Assembly (NCBI GenBank): GCA_937924905.1 | Contig: CALDUK010000017.1 | Location: 1 to 50,613, forward strand | DNA: 50,613 nucleotides | Direction: 5' to 3' | DNA from: an uncultured Paracoccaceae bacterium | GTDB lineage: Bacteria > Pseudomonadota > Alphaproteobacteria > Rhodobacterales > Rhodobacteraceae | Shown here: piece by piece, positions 25,903-35,700 of the stretch | How positions within the stretch are numbered: the stretch's first letter is position 1 | Layout: each line of letters opens with the position of its first letter | Position numbers and translations under genes: made by a program | Notes under the pieces: generated by a model | What the model was told of the DNA's origin: nothing | Seen by the model: only the letters and a program-made list of their open reading frames with translations | Databases searched by the model: none

Positions 25903-27003
25903 TCAATCCGGCCAGTATGGCTCCAACGACTTAGGGCGATATTCGGGGCGTTTGGCCAAACGTTCCAACGCTTCGGGGGACACATCCCCGGCGCGCTCGG
26001 GCGGGTCGCGATCCGAACTCCACCACCCCATGATCCGCGTCAAAAACGACGGATCAGCATCGCTGGACCGCAATGCACCTAACGCGTTGGCCTGCGAGGT
26101 CATCTCGCCAAACTCATCAGCCCGCATTTCCAGCCCTGCCCGCAAAGCCCCTTCTGCCACCCAGCGCAAAGTCGCATCCGGCATATCCCGCAGATTGCCA
26201 CCACCACCGACGGCACCGTGATCGCCCGGAAACCACGACTGACGGTAAGGTCGGGTGACTTTGTCGGTGTTCAATTGATCAAGATTTTCCCAAAGGGTCG
26301 GCATGAAATTCCGCCGACGCTCATCCACTGATACGGCATGTCGCGCCGCAAGCACCGAACTGGAAAGCTGGTGGTCGTGAAACTGGTATCGCCAATTCAC
26401 AAACTTGCTCAGGAACAACTGGTTCGGCACGCCCAATGACCCAACCGTGTCCCACACCCCCAGATAGGCAATCTTCAAAAGATGGCACTGTCCGCCCCGC
26501 GCCGCCAGATCTTCGTCGCTGGTCGCGATGCCCGGCGAAAAACTCTTGCGAAACGCAATCCCTCTTTCCGTATCCGGGTGCCCCGCCTCCCCGCGCTTCT
26601 GGTATTCCTTCATAGCTTCGGGGATGCGCCAAAGATTGTCCTGCGATGGAATCCCGGCCGAACGTAAAAGACCCGCCAGCGACCTCGCGGTGAATGCGCC
26701 CCGCGAAAAGCCGAATATATAGATCTCGTCGCCGGGTTCGTAATTGAAAGCAAGATGCCAATAGACTTCTTCAATGTTCTGGCTCAACCCCAGCCCAAAG
26801 GCCCCACCTGTGATCCGATCCAGCGACCGGGTAAGAACTGTCGTCCCCCGGCCGGAACCGACGCCTGCCACATAAATCACCTGCTGCGTGACCGAGTTTG
26901 CCGCAGTCCGGCGCACCGCGCGCGCCAGTCGTACGACATTTGTCGGATGGGTGGCATCCGACCGGTTCCAGGTTCCGTCACAAAAAATCGCGATTCTCTT
27001 CAA
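25903..27003 (-). CDS. DUF2235 (Tle1-like) alpha/beta hydrolase domain protein
   Basis: A 366-residue protein of the DUF2235 family, which has an alpha/beta hydrolase fold and includes type VI secretion phospholipase effectors of the Tle1 kind. Visible are KRIAIFCDGTWNRSDATHPT, YVAGVGSGRG, the nucleophile motif IYIFGFSRGAFTARSLAGLL (G-F-S-R-G), LGVWDTVGSLGVP and WFPGDHGAVGGGG with the conserved histidine. The start is a TTG at 27003 with GAGG upstream; no ATG fits without losing the first strand. No T6SS, immunity or VgrG gene is nearby, so a housekeeping role is as likely as an effector role. Confidence 0.88.
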   Translation of the reverse strand: MKRIAIFCDGTWNRSDATHPTNVVRLARAVRRTAANSVTQQVIYVAGVGSGRGTTVLTRSLDRITGGAFGLGLSQNIEEVYWHLAFNYEPGDEIYIFGFSRGAFTARSLAGLLRSAGIPSQDNLWRIPEAMKEYQKRGEAGHPDTERGIAFRKSFSPGIATSDEDLAARGGQCHLLKIAYLGVWDTVGSLGVPNQLFLSKFVNWRYQFHDHQLSSSVLAARHAVSVDERRRNFMPTLWENLDQLNTDKVTRPYRQSWFPGDHGAVGGGGNLRDMPDATLRWVAEGALRAGLEMRADEFGEMTSQANALGALRSSDADPSFLTRIMGWWSSDRDPPERAGDVSPEALERLAKRPEYRPKSLEPYWPD

Positions 27004-27386
27004 TTCAAAGCCCTCGCTACAAAAAACAATTGTGTCCGAATAAGTGCCCGGGTTTGTTCACCCGCTGCCGCTCAATCACCGATAATTGCAAAGCATTGTG
27101 CAACGACGCGAAACGGAAAAGCCCCGTTTCCCGGCGTATTCACGCTATTTTCCACGATTTCGGGGCATTTGCCGCCATTACGCCGCAATTCGGTCAAATC
27201 AAAGTCTCACCGCAGGGGATAAATAGAAGAAAGTTCCCTCGTCGCTCCTTTAGGTGCGTCTCGGTTTCAAACTAGGCGTTTCGCCGTTCTGGTCTTGGGT
27301 GTGCAACCACCCAAAGGCGAAAGAAAAGCGAACAAGACCATTCGAGCAGCAACGCTTGACCCGGCAATTTGCCGGGTCAATGCGTT
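27004..27386. other. Hairpin-rich intergenic region, possible structured RNA
   Basis: A 383-base gap without a convincing protein gene. It holds GAAACGG/CCGTTTC near 27113-27132, GGCG-TTT-CGCC near 27275-27285, TTGGGTG (27295-27301) with CACCCAA (27308-27314), an outer GGTCTTG (27291-27297) with CAAGACC (27333-27339), and a 36-base hairpin at 27351-27386. The nested helices from 27275 on look like a folded RNA or a set of terminators. I could not match it to tmRNA, SRP RNA, RNase P RNA or 6S RNA signatures. Confidence 0.4.
27351..27386. terminator. Long near-perfect hairpin abutting the DUF6173 stop codon
   Basis: AACGC-TTGACCCGGCA (27351-27366) pairs with TGCCGGGTCAA-T-GCGTT (27370-27386), a 16-pair stem with one bulged T (27381) and a three-base loop. 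It begins immediately after the DUF6173 stop on the minus strand. There is no T tract directly after it, so it may act as a transcript-stabilising or Rho-assisted element and not a classic intrinsic terminator. Confidence 0.6.
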
Positions 27387-27854
27387 TCAACTGTCTGCCG
27401 CGCTTTCTCCGTCGTCCAACGCTTCCGCCAGACGAAACCCAATCCGTCGCGGTTCTTCGGCTTCATGTTCTTTTGGCATGGCCCGCAACAGCACGTTCAA
27501 CTGGCTCACATGCTGAACAAGCTGCACCCGTGCGCCGGATTGATCGGTGCCGTAAAATGTCACGATATCCGGGTCGAAATGCCCCAAACCTTCGATCCGC
27601 AGGAACCCTCCGCCTGTATCGGTAAAGCCCATGGCGACTTCGTGTTCGCCATCCAGCACTTTTTCAAAGTTCTGAATATAGAGGATCAGCCGCTGATACG
27701 CCCATTCCGCCGGGCTTTTATGCTCGACTGGTTTTTTCGCGACGCCCGCAGGCAAGTCTTCCTGTTCAACGGACGCTTCGCCGGGTTTCGTATGGATCGC
27801 AGCACGCTTTGGCATAGCTTGCGCATCGGCCTTGGGTTTTTTGTCTTTTCTCAT
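27387..27854 (-). CDS. DUF6173 family protein
   Basis: A 155-residue protein with a disordered basic N-terminus (RKDKKPKADAQAMPKRAA) and a conserved C-terminal domain: SPAEWAYQRLILYIQNFEK, HEVAMGFTDTGGGFLRIEG, GHFDPDIVTFYGTD and QLVQHVSQLNVLLRAMPK. This matches what I know as DUF6173, a family of unknown function in Rhodobacterales. It stands alone between the MBL hydrolase gene and a structured gap. No signal peptide or membrane segment. Confidence 0.8.
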   Translation of the reverse strand: MRKDKKPKADAQAMPKRAAIHTKPGEASVEQEDLPAGVAKKPVEHKSPAEWAYQRLILYIQNFEKVLDGEHEVAMGFTDTGGGFLRIEGLGHFDPDIVTFYGTDQSGARVQLVQHVSQLNVLLRAMPKEHEAEEPRRIGFRLAEALDDGESAADS

Positions 27855-27908
27855 ATCCGGCTCCCGTCTTTGTCCAACTTGCTAGCGATTGCGCGTCGCG
27901 AAGACCAC

Positions 27909-28949
27909 TCACTTTTGCGCGTAGACCCAGGCGCCGTCAAAACGTCGTTCCCGTGTCACACGGCCTGTCTTCCAAAGATGCTGGCAATGCGCAAAAGCCT
28001 CGACCAGCCCCAGCCCGTATTCCGCTTCGCCAAGATCGCGTTTGAAGATCGGCAAAAAGCAGTCACCAGCGGCTGCCGGTTTGGCCAGAAACGCTTCAAG
28101 CCGATCCAAAGCCGAAACATGGTTTTCGATCTTTTGATCCAATCGCGTCGGTAAACCGGTGAACGGCAGCTTATGCCCCGGCAGCACAAAATGCGCCTCG
28201 CGCGCCAAAGGCTGAAACGCGCGGCACGACCGCAGCCAATCGCCGACCGGATCGGCTTCGGGTTCGGTGGGATAGACGCCAAGATTGGGTGAAATCGATG
28301 GCAACAACTGATCACCGCCCAAAATCAAATCGTCGTCTTCGGACCAAAGGGTTGCGTGTTCGGGCGCATGACCGTCACCCACACGCACCATCCAGTTGCG
28401 GCCGCCAGCGGTCACAACGTCCCCATCCTCGATGCGGTGAAACCCCAATGGCAAAGGCGCGATCACATCGGCAAAGTTGAATGGCCGCTCGGACCGGCGC
28501 TTTGCCAAAACGTCCTGCGATGCACCTGCAGCCGCATAGAACGCCATGGCTTCATCCGAGGGTATTTCCTGCACATCCAGCCCAAGCATCCGCGCCATCA
28601 GATAAGCCGTCCGGGTGGTCCAAAGCTCGGCGCCCTGCCCCATGAACCAACCGGCCAGACCGATATGATCAGGATGATGATGCGTCACCAGAACCCGTCG
28701 CACCGGCTTGCCCGCCAAGGCATGCGACAGGGCATACTCCATCGCGGCTTTCCCGCGCGTGGTCCCGATCCCTGTGTCAATCAACGTCCAGCCGTCGCCA
28801 TCATCCAGCGCGAAGACATTCACATGGTCCAGCGCCATCGGCAGCGGCAAGCGAATCCACAAAACGCCGTCGGCCACCTCGATGGCTTCGCCAAAAGCAG
28901 GCGGTGTTTCAAACGGATAGCGAATGCGACGGCTCAAGACATCCGTCAC
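27909..28949 (-). CDS. MBL-fold metallo-hydrolase
   Basis: A 346-residue metallo-beta-lactamase-fold hydrolase with the zinc motif VTHHHPDHIGLAGW (H-x-H-x-D-H), a distal histidine in VGDGHAPEHATLW, an aspartate in LILGGDQLLPSISPN and a final histidine in FVLPGHKLPF. The C-terminal 100 residues form a helical winged-helix-like extension. Such proteins resemble thioester hydrolases and lactonases. The start is a GTG at 28949 overlapping the stop of the upstream acyl-CoA dehydrogenase (GTGA). This suggests action on a CoA-thioester or acyl product of that enzyme, which is inference. Confidence 0.9.
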   Translation of the reverse strand: MTDVLSRRIRYPFETPPAFGEAIEVADGVLWIRLPLPMALDHVNVFALDDGDGWTLIDTGIGTTRGKAAMEYALSHALAGKPVRRVLVTHHHPDHIGLAGWFMGQGAELWTTRTAYLMARMLGLDVQEIPSDEAMAFYAAAGASQDVLAKRRSERPFNFADVIAPLPLGFHRIEDGDVVTAGGRNWMVRVGDGHAPEHATLWSEDDDLILGGDQLLPSISPNLGVYPTEPEADPVGDWLRSCRAFQPLAREAHFVLPGHKLPFTGLPTRLDQKIENHVSALDRLEAFLAKPAAAGDCFLPIFKRDLGEAEYGLGLVEAFAHCQHLWKTGRVTRERRFDGAWVYAQK

Positions 28950-30649
28950 GCGGCAAGATCATCGGGCGAAAGATCGTACAGCCCGGCGTCGCCCACACGC
29001 ACCTCGGCCAAAAGCGAGCCGTGTTCGGGCAACAACCGTTCGATATAAAACCGCGCCAACGCGACCCGCGCACCGTCGCCTGCAGCCATGGCTGCCGTCA
29101 AATGGAAATGCCCGCCCAGAACACGCGCAACCGCGCGCAAATAGGGCACGGCGCCGGGGAACCGTTGCTCCAGCCCCTGGGCAACCAGCCATTCGGTCGC
29201 CTCGCGCAATGATTCCGCCGACGCCCAGACCTTTTCCGCCAGTTCCGGCATGCTGCCCCTGGCCGCTTCCGCCCCGGCTTCGACCTCATCCAGCAACCGG
29301 TACATAGCCTCGCCGCCGTCCATCATCTTGCGCGCCACCAGATCCATCGCCTGAATGCCGTTCGTGCCTTCATAGATCGCCGTCACCCGTACATCGCGAA
29401 AGAACTGCGCGGCCCCGGTTTCTTCGATGAAGCCCATGCCGCCATGCACCTGCACACCGGTGTCCGCGACCTGCACACCCACATCCGTGCCAAAAGCTTT
29501 GGCAACCGGTGTCAGCAAAGCCGCGCGTGCGGTCCAGTCGTCGTCACCGGTCGCCTTTCCCATGTCGATCGCAACGGCGCAGGCCAAAGCAATCGACCGT
29601 GCGGCAAAGATATCCGCTTTCATCTGCGTCAACATCCGGCGTACATCGGCGTGTTCCACAATTGCACCTGTGCCACCGGCAGCGCCTTGTTTGCGGTCCA
29701 CCGCGTATTCAAGCGCTTTCTGAAATGCCCCTTCCGCTCCGCCAATCCCTTGGGTTCCAACCGCCAGACGGGCATTGTTCATCATCGTGAACATCGCCCC
29801 CATGCCGCCGTTCTCTGCGCCAACCATCCAACCTGTCGCGCCGTCATATTCCATCACAGCTGTCGGCGAACCATGCAGGCCCATCTTGTGCTCTAGGCTG
29901 ACGACCCGCAGGTCGTTCCGCTCTCCGGGGTTGCCCGCCGCGTCGGGCAGGAACTTCGGCACCAGAAACAGGCTGATCCCTTTCGTCCCGGGCGCCGCAT
30001 CCGGCAAGCGGGCCAATACCAAATGGCAAACGTTTTCAGCAAAATCCGCGTCGCCCCAACTGATATAGATCTTTTGACCACTGATCTTATACGTGCCATC
30101 GCCATTCGGTTCGGCTTTTGCGCGCAACGCTCCTACATCGGAACCCGCCTGCGGTTCAGTCAGGTTCATCGTGCCAATCCATTCGCCCGAAATCAGTTTT
30201 GGCAAATAAAGCGCGCTAATTTCGTCCGAGCCATGCGCTTCCAATGCCTCGATCTGGCCTTGCGTCAGCACAGGGCACAGATGCAACGACAAACAAGCGC
30301 CCGCCATCATGTCGTTGATCGCCGTGCCAATCGCCACCGGCAGCCCCATACCGCCATGATCGGGATCGGCCATCACGCCAACCCAGCCGCCTTCTGATAT
30401 CGCCTTATAGCCCGTGTCATACCCCGGCGAGGTGCGCACGACCCCGTTTTCCAGAACGGCCGGGTGCAAATCCCCGTCCCGTTGCAACGGTGCCAGCACT
30501 TCGTCACACATCCGGCCCGCTTCGGTCAGGATGGCTTCGACCAAATCCGGCGTGGCTTCGGCGAAGCGTTCGGTCTTGGTAACCTCGGCAAAGCCCACAA
30601 CGTTCTCAAGAATGAAACGATGATCAGAAACGGGCGACGAATACGGCAT
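28946..30649 (-). CDS. Acyl-CoA dehydrogenase (DmdC/FadE-like, with C-terminal extension)
   Basis: A 567-residue FAD-dependent acyl-CoA dehydrogenase of the long form with an extra C-terminal domain. N-terminal, middle and C-terminal domains are seen as GWVGVMADPDHGGMGLP, MNLTEPQAGSDVGALRAKA, YKISGQKIYISWGDAD and YEGTNGIQAMDLVARK, the last holding the catalytic glutamate. This subgroup includes 3-methylmercaptopropionyl-CoA dehydrogenase (DmdC) of the DMSP demethylation pathway in marine roseobacters and general fatty acyl-CoA enzymes. I cannot separate these by eye, and dmdA, dmdB and dmdD are not nearby. The ATG at 30649 has a strong GGAGG site. Confidence 0.92.
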   Translation of the reverse strand: MPYSSPVSDHRFILENVVGFAEVTKTERFAEATPDLVEAILTEAGRMCDEVLAPLQRDGDLHPAVLENGVVRTSPGYDTGYKAISEGGWVGVMADPDHGGMGLPVAIGTAINDMMAGACLSLHLCPVLTQGQIEALEAHGSDEISALYLPKLISGEWIGTMNLTEPQAGSDVGALRAKAEPNGDGTYKISGQKIYISWGDADFAENVCHLVLARLPDAAPGTKGISLFLVPKFLPDAAGNPGERNDLRVVSLEHKMGLHGSPTAVMEYDGATGWMVGAENGGMGAMFTMMNNARLAVGTQGIGGAEGAFQKALEYAVDRKQGAAGGTGAIVEHADVRRMLTQMKADIFAARSIALACAVAIDMGKATGDDDWTARAALLTPVAKAFGTDVGVQVADTGVQVHGGMGFIEETGAAQFFRDVRVTAIYEGTNGIQAMDLVARKMMDGGEAMYRLLDEVEAGAEAARGSMPELAEKVWASAESLREATEWLVAQGLEQRFPGAVPYLRAVARVLGGHFHLTAAMAAGDGARVALARFYIERLLPEHGSLLAEVRVGDAGLYDLSPDDLAA

Positions 30650-30758
30650 CTCGAAACCTCCAAAACAACTTGGCAACGAGGTCAGGTCTCGCTAGTCCAC
30701 CAAAAAGATGCAAACCAAACTCACAGGCTGCAACCCAAACGCAGCGTCACGAGCGGAC

Positions 30759-31682
30759 ATGAACACAGAGCTTCTGCACCCAAACGCCGATGGCTTTGAT
30801 CGCGCCAGCGCTCTTTTGCAGGCCGGTCAGCTTGTCGCGTTCCCCACAGAAACCGTGTACGGATTAGGCGCAGACGCCCGCAATGACAGGGCGGTGGCGC
30901 AGATTTTTGCCGTCAAAGGCCGCCCCAGTTTCAACCCGCTGATCGTGCATCTTGCAGGCCCATTCAGTGAAATCGAACGCTATGCGACTGTTCCGCCAGC
31001 TGCGCGAAATCTGCTTTTGCGAGGTTGGCCGCCCGGCTTAACGCTGGTTCTGCCGTTGAAACCCGAAGCAGGCCTGTCGCCTTTGGTCACTGCCGGGCAA
31101 AAAACCATCGCCCTGCGCATCCCGGCTTCCCCCGTGGCGCTCAACCTGTTGCGCCGGTTTGGCGGGCCGGTTGCGGCACCTTCGGCCAATCCGTCGGGGC
31201 GTATCAGCCCAACCAGCGCCGATCACGTGAAATCCGGCCTTGGTGGCAAAATCGCTGCTATTCTGGATGGCGGGGCCACGGCGCAAGGTCTTGAATCCAC
31301 CATTCTCAGCTTTCCGGGCCCTGTCGTCCTGCGCGAAGGCAGTTACCCCGTGCCCGATGACATGCCCCGCCAGACCGACGAAAAGGGGCGTTTAAGAGCG
31401 CCTGGACAGCTTGTCTCGCACTATGCGCCGTCGGGTCAGGTGCGCCTTGACGCCGAAACCGCAGCGCCGGGCGAATGGCATTTGGGTTTCGGCGACATCA
31501 AAGGCGATGTGTCGCTTTCGACCAGTGGTGACTTGACAGAAGCCGCCGCAAATCTGTTTCGCAGCCTGCACGAAGCGGATGCAAAAGGCGCGACGCATAT
31601 CGCCGTCGCGCCAATCCCGCACACAGGTCTTGGCCGCGCGATCAACGACCGGCTGAAACGCGCCGCCGCGCCGCGTGATTAA
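30759..31682 (+). CDS. L-threonylcarbamoyladenylate synthase (Sua5/YrdC type)
   Basis: Makes threonylcarbamoyl-AMP from threonine, bicarbonate and ATP for t6A37 tRNA modification. The 307-residue protein is the long Sua5 form. The YrdC domain is GQLVAFPTETVYGLGADARN, KGRPSFNPLIVHL, WPPGLTLVLPL, IALRIPASPVALNLL and VAAPSANPSGRISPTSADHV. It is followed by the Sua5 linker GQLVSHYAPSG and C-terminal domain. The ATG at 30759 is chosen over an in-frame start at 30708. It is divergent from the acyl-CoA dehydrogenase gene and converges on a small gene whose stop it overlaps. Confidence 0.96.
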   Translation: MNTELLHPNADGFDRASALLQAGQLVAFPTETVYGLGADARNDRAVAQIFAVKGRPSFNPLIVHLAGPFSEIERYATVPPAARNLLLRGWPPGLTLVLPLKPEAGLSPLVTAGQKTIALRIPASPVALNLLRRFGGPVAAPSANPSGRISPTSADHVKSGLGGKIAAILDGGATAQGLESTILSFPGPVVLREGSYPVPDDMPRQTDEKGRLRAPGQLVSHYAPSGQVRLDAETAAPGEWHLGFGDIKGDVSLSTSGDLTEAAANLFRSLHEADAKGATHIAVAPIPHTGLGRAINDRLKRAAAPRD

Positions 31683-31909
31683 TCCGACCGGCTATAGACA
31701 CCTTCTGGCAGGTTCAGCGCCGCCGTCAAATCGGCAAGTTGCGCCAAAGACAGCGTAATTTTCTGAACGCCATTGCCCACACGGTCGGATTGCTCCAGCG
31801 TGACGCAATCCTCAAAAGCGGTGATGACAATATCTTCCTGAAGATGCGGCGCCGCCTCATCCACAAGAGTGACGACGGTTGCGTCGAATTCGTGCTCTAT
31901 GGTGAACAT
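31679..31909 (-). CDS. Small conserved-looking protein, unknown
   Basis: A 76-residue acidic protein starting MFTIEHEFDATVVTLVDEAA and ending NLPEGVYSRSD. The pattern of alternating hydrophobic and charged residues (DIVITAFEDCVTLEQSD, KITLSLAQLADLTAALNLP) looks like a small alpha-beta fold. The ATG at 31909 is chosen; the frame stays open to 32290 but overlaps the divergent M48 protease gene there. Its stop overlaps the 3' end of the Sua5-type gene. I recognise no named family. Confidence 0.65.
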   Translation of the reverse strand: MFTIEHEFDATVVTLVDEAAPHLQEDIVITAFEDCVTLEQSDRVGNGVQKITLSLAQLADLTAALNLPEGVYSRSD

Positions 31910-32030
31910 ACACCCAGACTGACCCAGCCCTGCCTGTCTGACAAGGGCAAGCCTTTGCCGAACCCGAGGAACAGGTTGAAATTCACCAAGAAGCCACCCA
32001 AAATTGGGCATCGCTATACAAAGGTTCACC

Positions 32031-32741
32031 ATGCGCCGCTTCCTATCGATTGTCTCTCTGCCACTGCTGGTGGCCTGTGTCACACCGGAAAGTCCGAATA
32101 CATCCCAACCAACCTCCACGGAACAACGCGCATCGGTTACGCGCACCGGCGGCCCACAGACGATAAATGATTTCCGGGCCGTGGTCCGCCGGGTCGAACC
32201 CGTCGCAGAACGCGCCTGTCGCAGCCGAACGCGCGGGCAGAACTGCGACTTCGATATCCGCATCGACACCAGAACCGAACTGGGCGCCAATGCCTATCAA
32301 ACCTATGATCCCTCGGGGCGTCCTGTCCTGGCGTTCACGCCTGCGCTTTTGCGCCAGATGCGCAACCGTGATGAAGTTGCCTTCGCCCTCTCGCACGAAG
32401 CCGCGCACCACATTCGCGGACATATCTCACAAACGCAGCAAACGGCGACGGCAGGCGCTATTTTGGGCAATGTTCTTGGCAGCGTGATCGGCCTGGACCC
32501 GTCGGGCGTCGAAGCGACAACAAATATCGGCGGCACAATCGGCGCGCGCCGCTTTTCAAAAGGGTTCGAACTTGAAGCCGACGCGCTTGGCGCCGAAATC
32601 GCCGAAGCGGCGGGATATGACGCGCTGCGCGGCGTTCTGTATTTTCAGACCGCCGCCGATCCCGGCGACCGCTTTTTGGGCACCCACCCCCCCAATGCCG
32701 ATCGCATTCGCATAGTGCGCCAGACGGTCGGTGGCCGCTAA
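32031..32741 (+). CDS. M48-family metalloprotease, probable lipoprotein
   Basis: A 236-residue protein with a lipoprotein signal (MRRFLSIVSLPLLVACVT; lipobox LVAC) and a compact M48 peptidase domain: zinc motif ALSHEAAHHIRGH (H-E-x-x-H), then GFELEADALGAEIAEAAGYD with the third ligand glutamate, and THPPNADRIRIV near the end. M48 lipoproteins of the LoiP/YcaL kind act in outer-membrane protein quality control, a likely but unproved role. The ATG at 32031 begins directly at the signal peptide. It is convergent with the large glycosyltransferase gene. Confidence 0.9.
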   Translation: MRRFLSIVSLPLLVACVTPESPNTSQPTSTEQRASVTRTGGPQTINDFRAVVRRVEPVAERACRSRTRGQNCDFDIRIDTRTELGANAYQTYDPSGRPVLAFTPALLRQMRNRDEVAFALSHEAAHHIRGHISQTQQTATAGAILGNVLGSVIGLDPSGVEATTNIGGTIGARRFSKGFELEADALGAEIAEAAGYDALRGVLYFQTAADPGDRFLGTHPPNADRIRIVRQTVGGR

Positions 32742-32744
32742 ACC

Positions 32745-35700
32745 TTACTCAGCCGCCTCGACCGGATCATCTTGCGCGGGGGCGCTGACACGGTCACGCC
32801 AGATCGCATCCGGCAAATGCGGATTGGTTATCGCATCGTACAGTGCGCGATAATCGTCCTGCCCCATCAGCTGGGCAATCCGGCCGCGATGCCAGTCGAC
32901 CGAAGCAGCATGCAAATCGCGAAGCGTTACATCCGCCACCAAGCGGTCAAATTCCACCCGCGCCCGTGGCACATGCGCTAGGATCGAAACGTCTGTTTCG
33001 GTTGCATAGTTCCGATGGCTCCAATAGGTCATGCCCTGATCCTGATCGACATGGTTGATCCGCCCGCGTTGGCGCTTGACCAAAAAGCTTTCGGCAGACC
33101 GCAGGACATAGTGATTGAGCGTCACCATATCATAGCCAATCGTGTCCTTCCGGCTGAACCACTCGTTTTTGCGCAAGACCCGGTCGGGCATCCGGCGTCC
33201 GGCCCCATTGACCCAACGCACCTCATCGGCACGGGTTTCATCCAGCCCCAGCGGACGATGCACCCCAAGCCGTGAAAACGCACCGTCCGGTCTGAAGAAC
33301 GACTTGAACCCCCAGCCAAGACGCGGCTTCGGAATATAAAGCGGCGCACAGGCCGTGAATTGCTCAACCTGCCAACTGTCTTCGTAGGCATGCACGCCCC
33401 GGTTCCCGAAAAACCGCCAGGTCATCGAAATTACATTCGGATCGTGGGCCGCCTCCAGCAGATCGGCAAAGGTGCCGTCGCCCACATGGATATTTACAAA
33501 CTCGTCCACATCAATAACGCCAACCCAATCCGCGCCCATCACCTCGGGCAATGTCGCGGCATCGTTCAGCGCGCCTCGCTGCGGCTTCTGCCCGGCTTTG
33601 CGGTTGAACGGATTGTCGCGGCGCGTGACCACACCCAGCGCCTGCAACTGATCCAGAATTGCATTCGTCGGATCATCACAATCGTTTGTATAGACCACGA
33701 AATGCGTCACCCCGATCGACAGGTGATACGCAACCCATTCCAAAACAAAGCACCCTTCGTTCTTCATGGACGTTACGACAACCACCCGGTCGGAATTGGG
33801 CGCGCGCCGAAGCGGTTCAAACATGCCCTGCTTCGGTTGCGTGCGCTGCATCAGTCCCTGAAATTGCGAAACTGCCGCGCGCCCGGTGGCTGGCGGGTCT
33901 TTCCGAATCTGGAACACATCCCCTGTCACCTGACGGCTGGTCGGTGGAACAACTTCGCATTCGGGCAACTCCACCTCATCCACCGTGTGCGACAGCGGAT
34001 CGGCTGTCACGGCCTTCAAAAACGCGGCTTCCCGTGGGCTGGCTTTCAACGCCGCAATCCGCGCTTTGTGCCAGGCCACGGCTTTCGCGTGCAACGGCCC
34101 GATAACCGGATCGCGGGCAAACACCTGCCGGGCGCTGCGTGCCAGCCCCAGTCGTGGCAGAATGCTGGTGTCTTCGGCGTCATTGCGGTTGTACGTGTTC
34201 CAATATGCAATGTCCTGCGGGCGCGCGATATGGTTCGCCCGGCCTCGGTCGCGCTTGACCAGAAAGCTATCGCAGGATCGCACGGCGTAGTGATGCAGCG
34301 TCACCAGATCATAGCCCCAGCAATCGATGCCCGACCGCCAGCCTTCGCGCAAATAGCGCTCGGGCATTTGCTGGCCGGACCCGTTGGTCCAGGCGGGCAT
34401 ATCGGCGCTTGGGTCTTGCGGGCGATGCACGCCGAACGCGTTGAACGGCGCTTCGCGGCGGAAGATGGTCTTGAACCCCCAGGCCTGATGCGGTTTGCGC
34501 GTCAGACGCGGGGCCGCGCGCGTGAAATTTTGGGCGACCGGAACGTCGGCATATCCGGTGTGACCCGACGTCCCGAACAGCCGCCAGGTCATGGAAATCA
34601 GATTCGGATCACACGCCGCCGCGAACAGATCGCGCAATGTGCCATCGCCCACATGGATGTTGATATATTCGTCCACATCCATCACCACGACCGCATCGGC
34701 GCGCCGCACCAAAGCGTGCATAGCGGCATCGGCCAGCGCCGTGCGTTGAGGCTTCTGACCGTCGTCAACAGGGTTGTCGACCCGTGTGACCAGACCGCGC
34801 ATGGCAAGTGCATCCAGCAAAGCCTCGGTCTCGTCATCGCAATCGTTGGTATAGACCAGAAAATGGGTCACCCCGACGCCCAGATGGTACGCCACCCAAT
34901 CCAGAATGAAGGCACCTTCATTGCGCATCGTGGTCACCGCCACGACATCGTCCAAGGGTCGCACATCACCTGATTTGACTTCCGCAGACGCATACACAGG
35001 CGCCGACACCGCCGCGCGATATATCTTTGCAAACGGATGGTTACGGTCCGGGTTTGGATAGTCCCGCAAAGGCGCGTCGCATGGGTCAATCCGATGTTGG
35101 ATCAGATATTGGCCGACCAGACTGTCTGGTTCGGGCAAGCCCTGATCTTTCTCGGCCAACCGCTTGCGAATACGACGCCCGTATAAATGCACCGATTGCG
35201 TGTCGTCTGTGATGGCCCGGCTGTGGTTCACACCGCCAGTCACCAGCTTGCGGCGCAGCGCAAAAGAATACGGATAAAGCGCCACCTGCGGCAAGGCGCG
35301 TGCTATTTCGCCGGTTTCACCCAGAAAATGCGTAATCGCATGTGGCCCCCAAACGCCCCATGTCTGTTCGCCAACATGAACCGGCTGGCCCGAGTCCGCC
35401 GCGGCCTGCCATTCTTTCCGCTTCCACCGCTTTTCCCAGGGCGGAATGGCAAACTCATCTTTCGTGAAATCCAACAATGCGCCCAGCGTCGCGCTGTCTT
35501 TCGGCAAACCCAAAACGCCACCATTCACATGGTGGTCGCTTTCCCAGCCATAAAGATGACCATCCACCGGCTGAAACTGCGTTCTGCAATAGGCATCCGT
35601 ATCGGCCCATATCATCCGGTCGGCCTGCGCAAGCAACCGATAGCGGAACAAATCGGAATGCAGCGCGGGCGAGCCTGTTCGTTCGTGAACCAAAAACCCG

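Noticed and set aside
25903..27003. DUF2235 protein as a T6SS toxin
   Set aside because: No secretion, immunity or chaperone genes are in the window, so the effector label is not supported; only the domain call is kept.
27004..27386. tmRNA, SRP RNA, RNase P RNA or 6S RNA in the structured gap
   Set aside because: None of the signatures I know for these RNAs was found on either strand: no tag-peptide frame, no conserved SRP tetraloop segment, no GAGGAAAGTCCGGGC.
28946..30649. Firm assignment of the acyl-CoA dehydrogenase as DmdC
   Set aside because: The long architecture fits DmdC but also general FadE-type enzymes, and dmdA, dmdB and dmdD are absent nearby.
33360..34973. 537-codon plus-strand open frame opposite the large glycosyltransferase
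   Set aside because: Although long, it is antisense to a protein with clear duplicated catalytic domains and itself has no recognisable domain.
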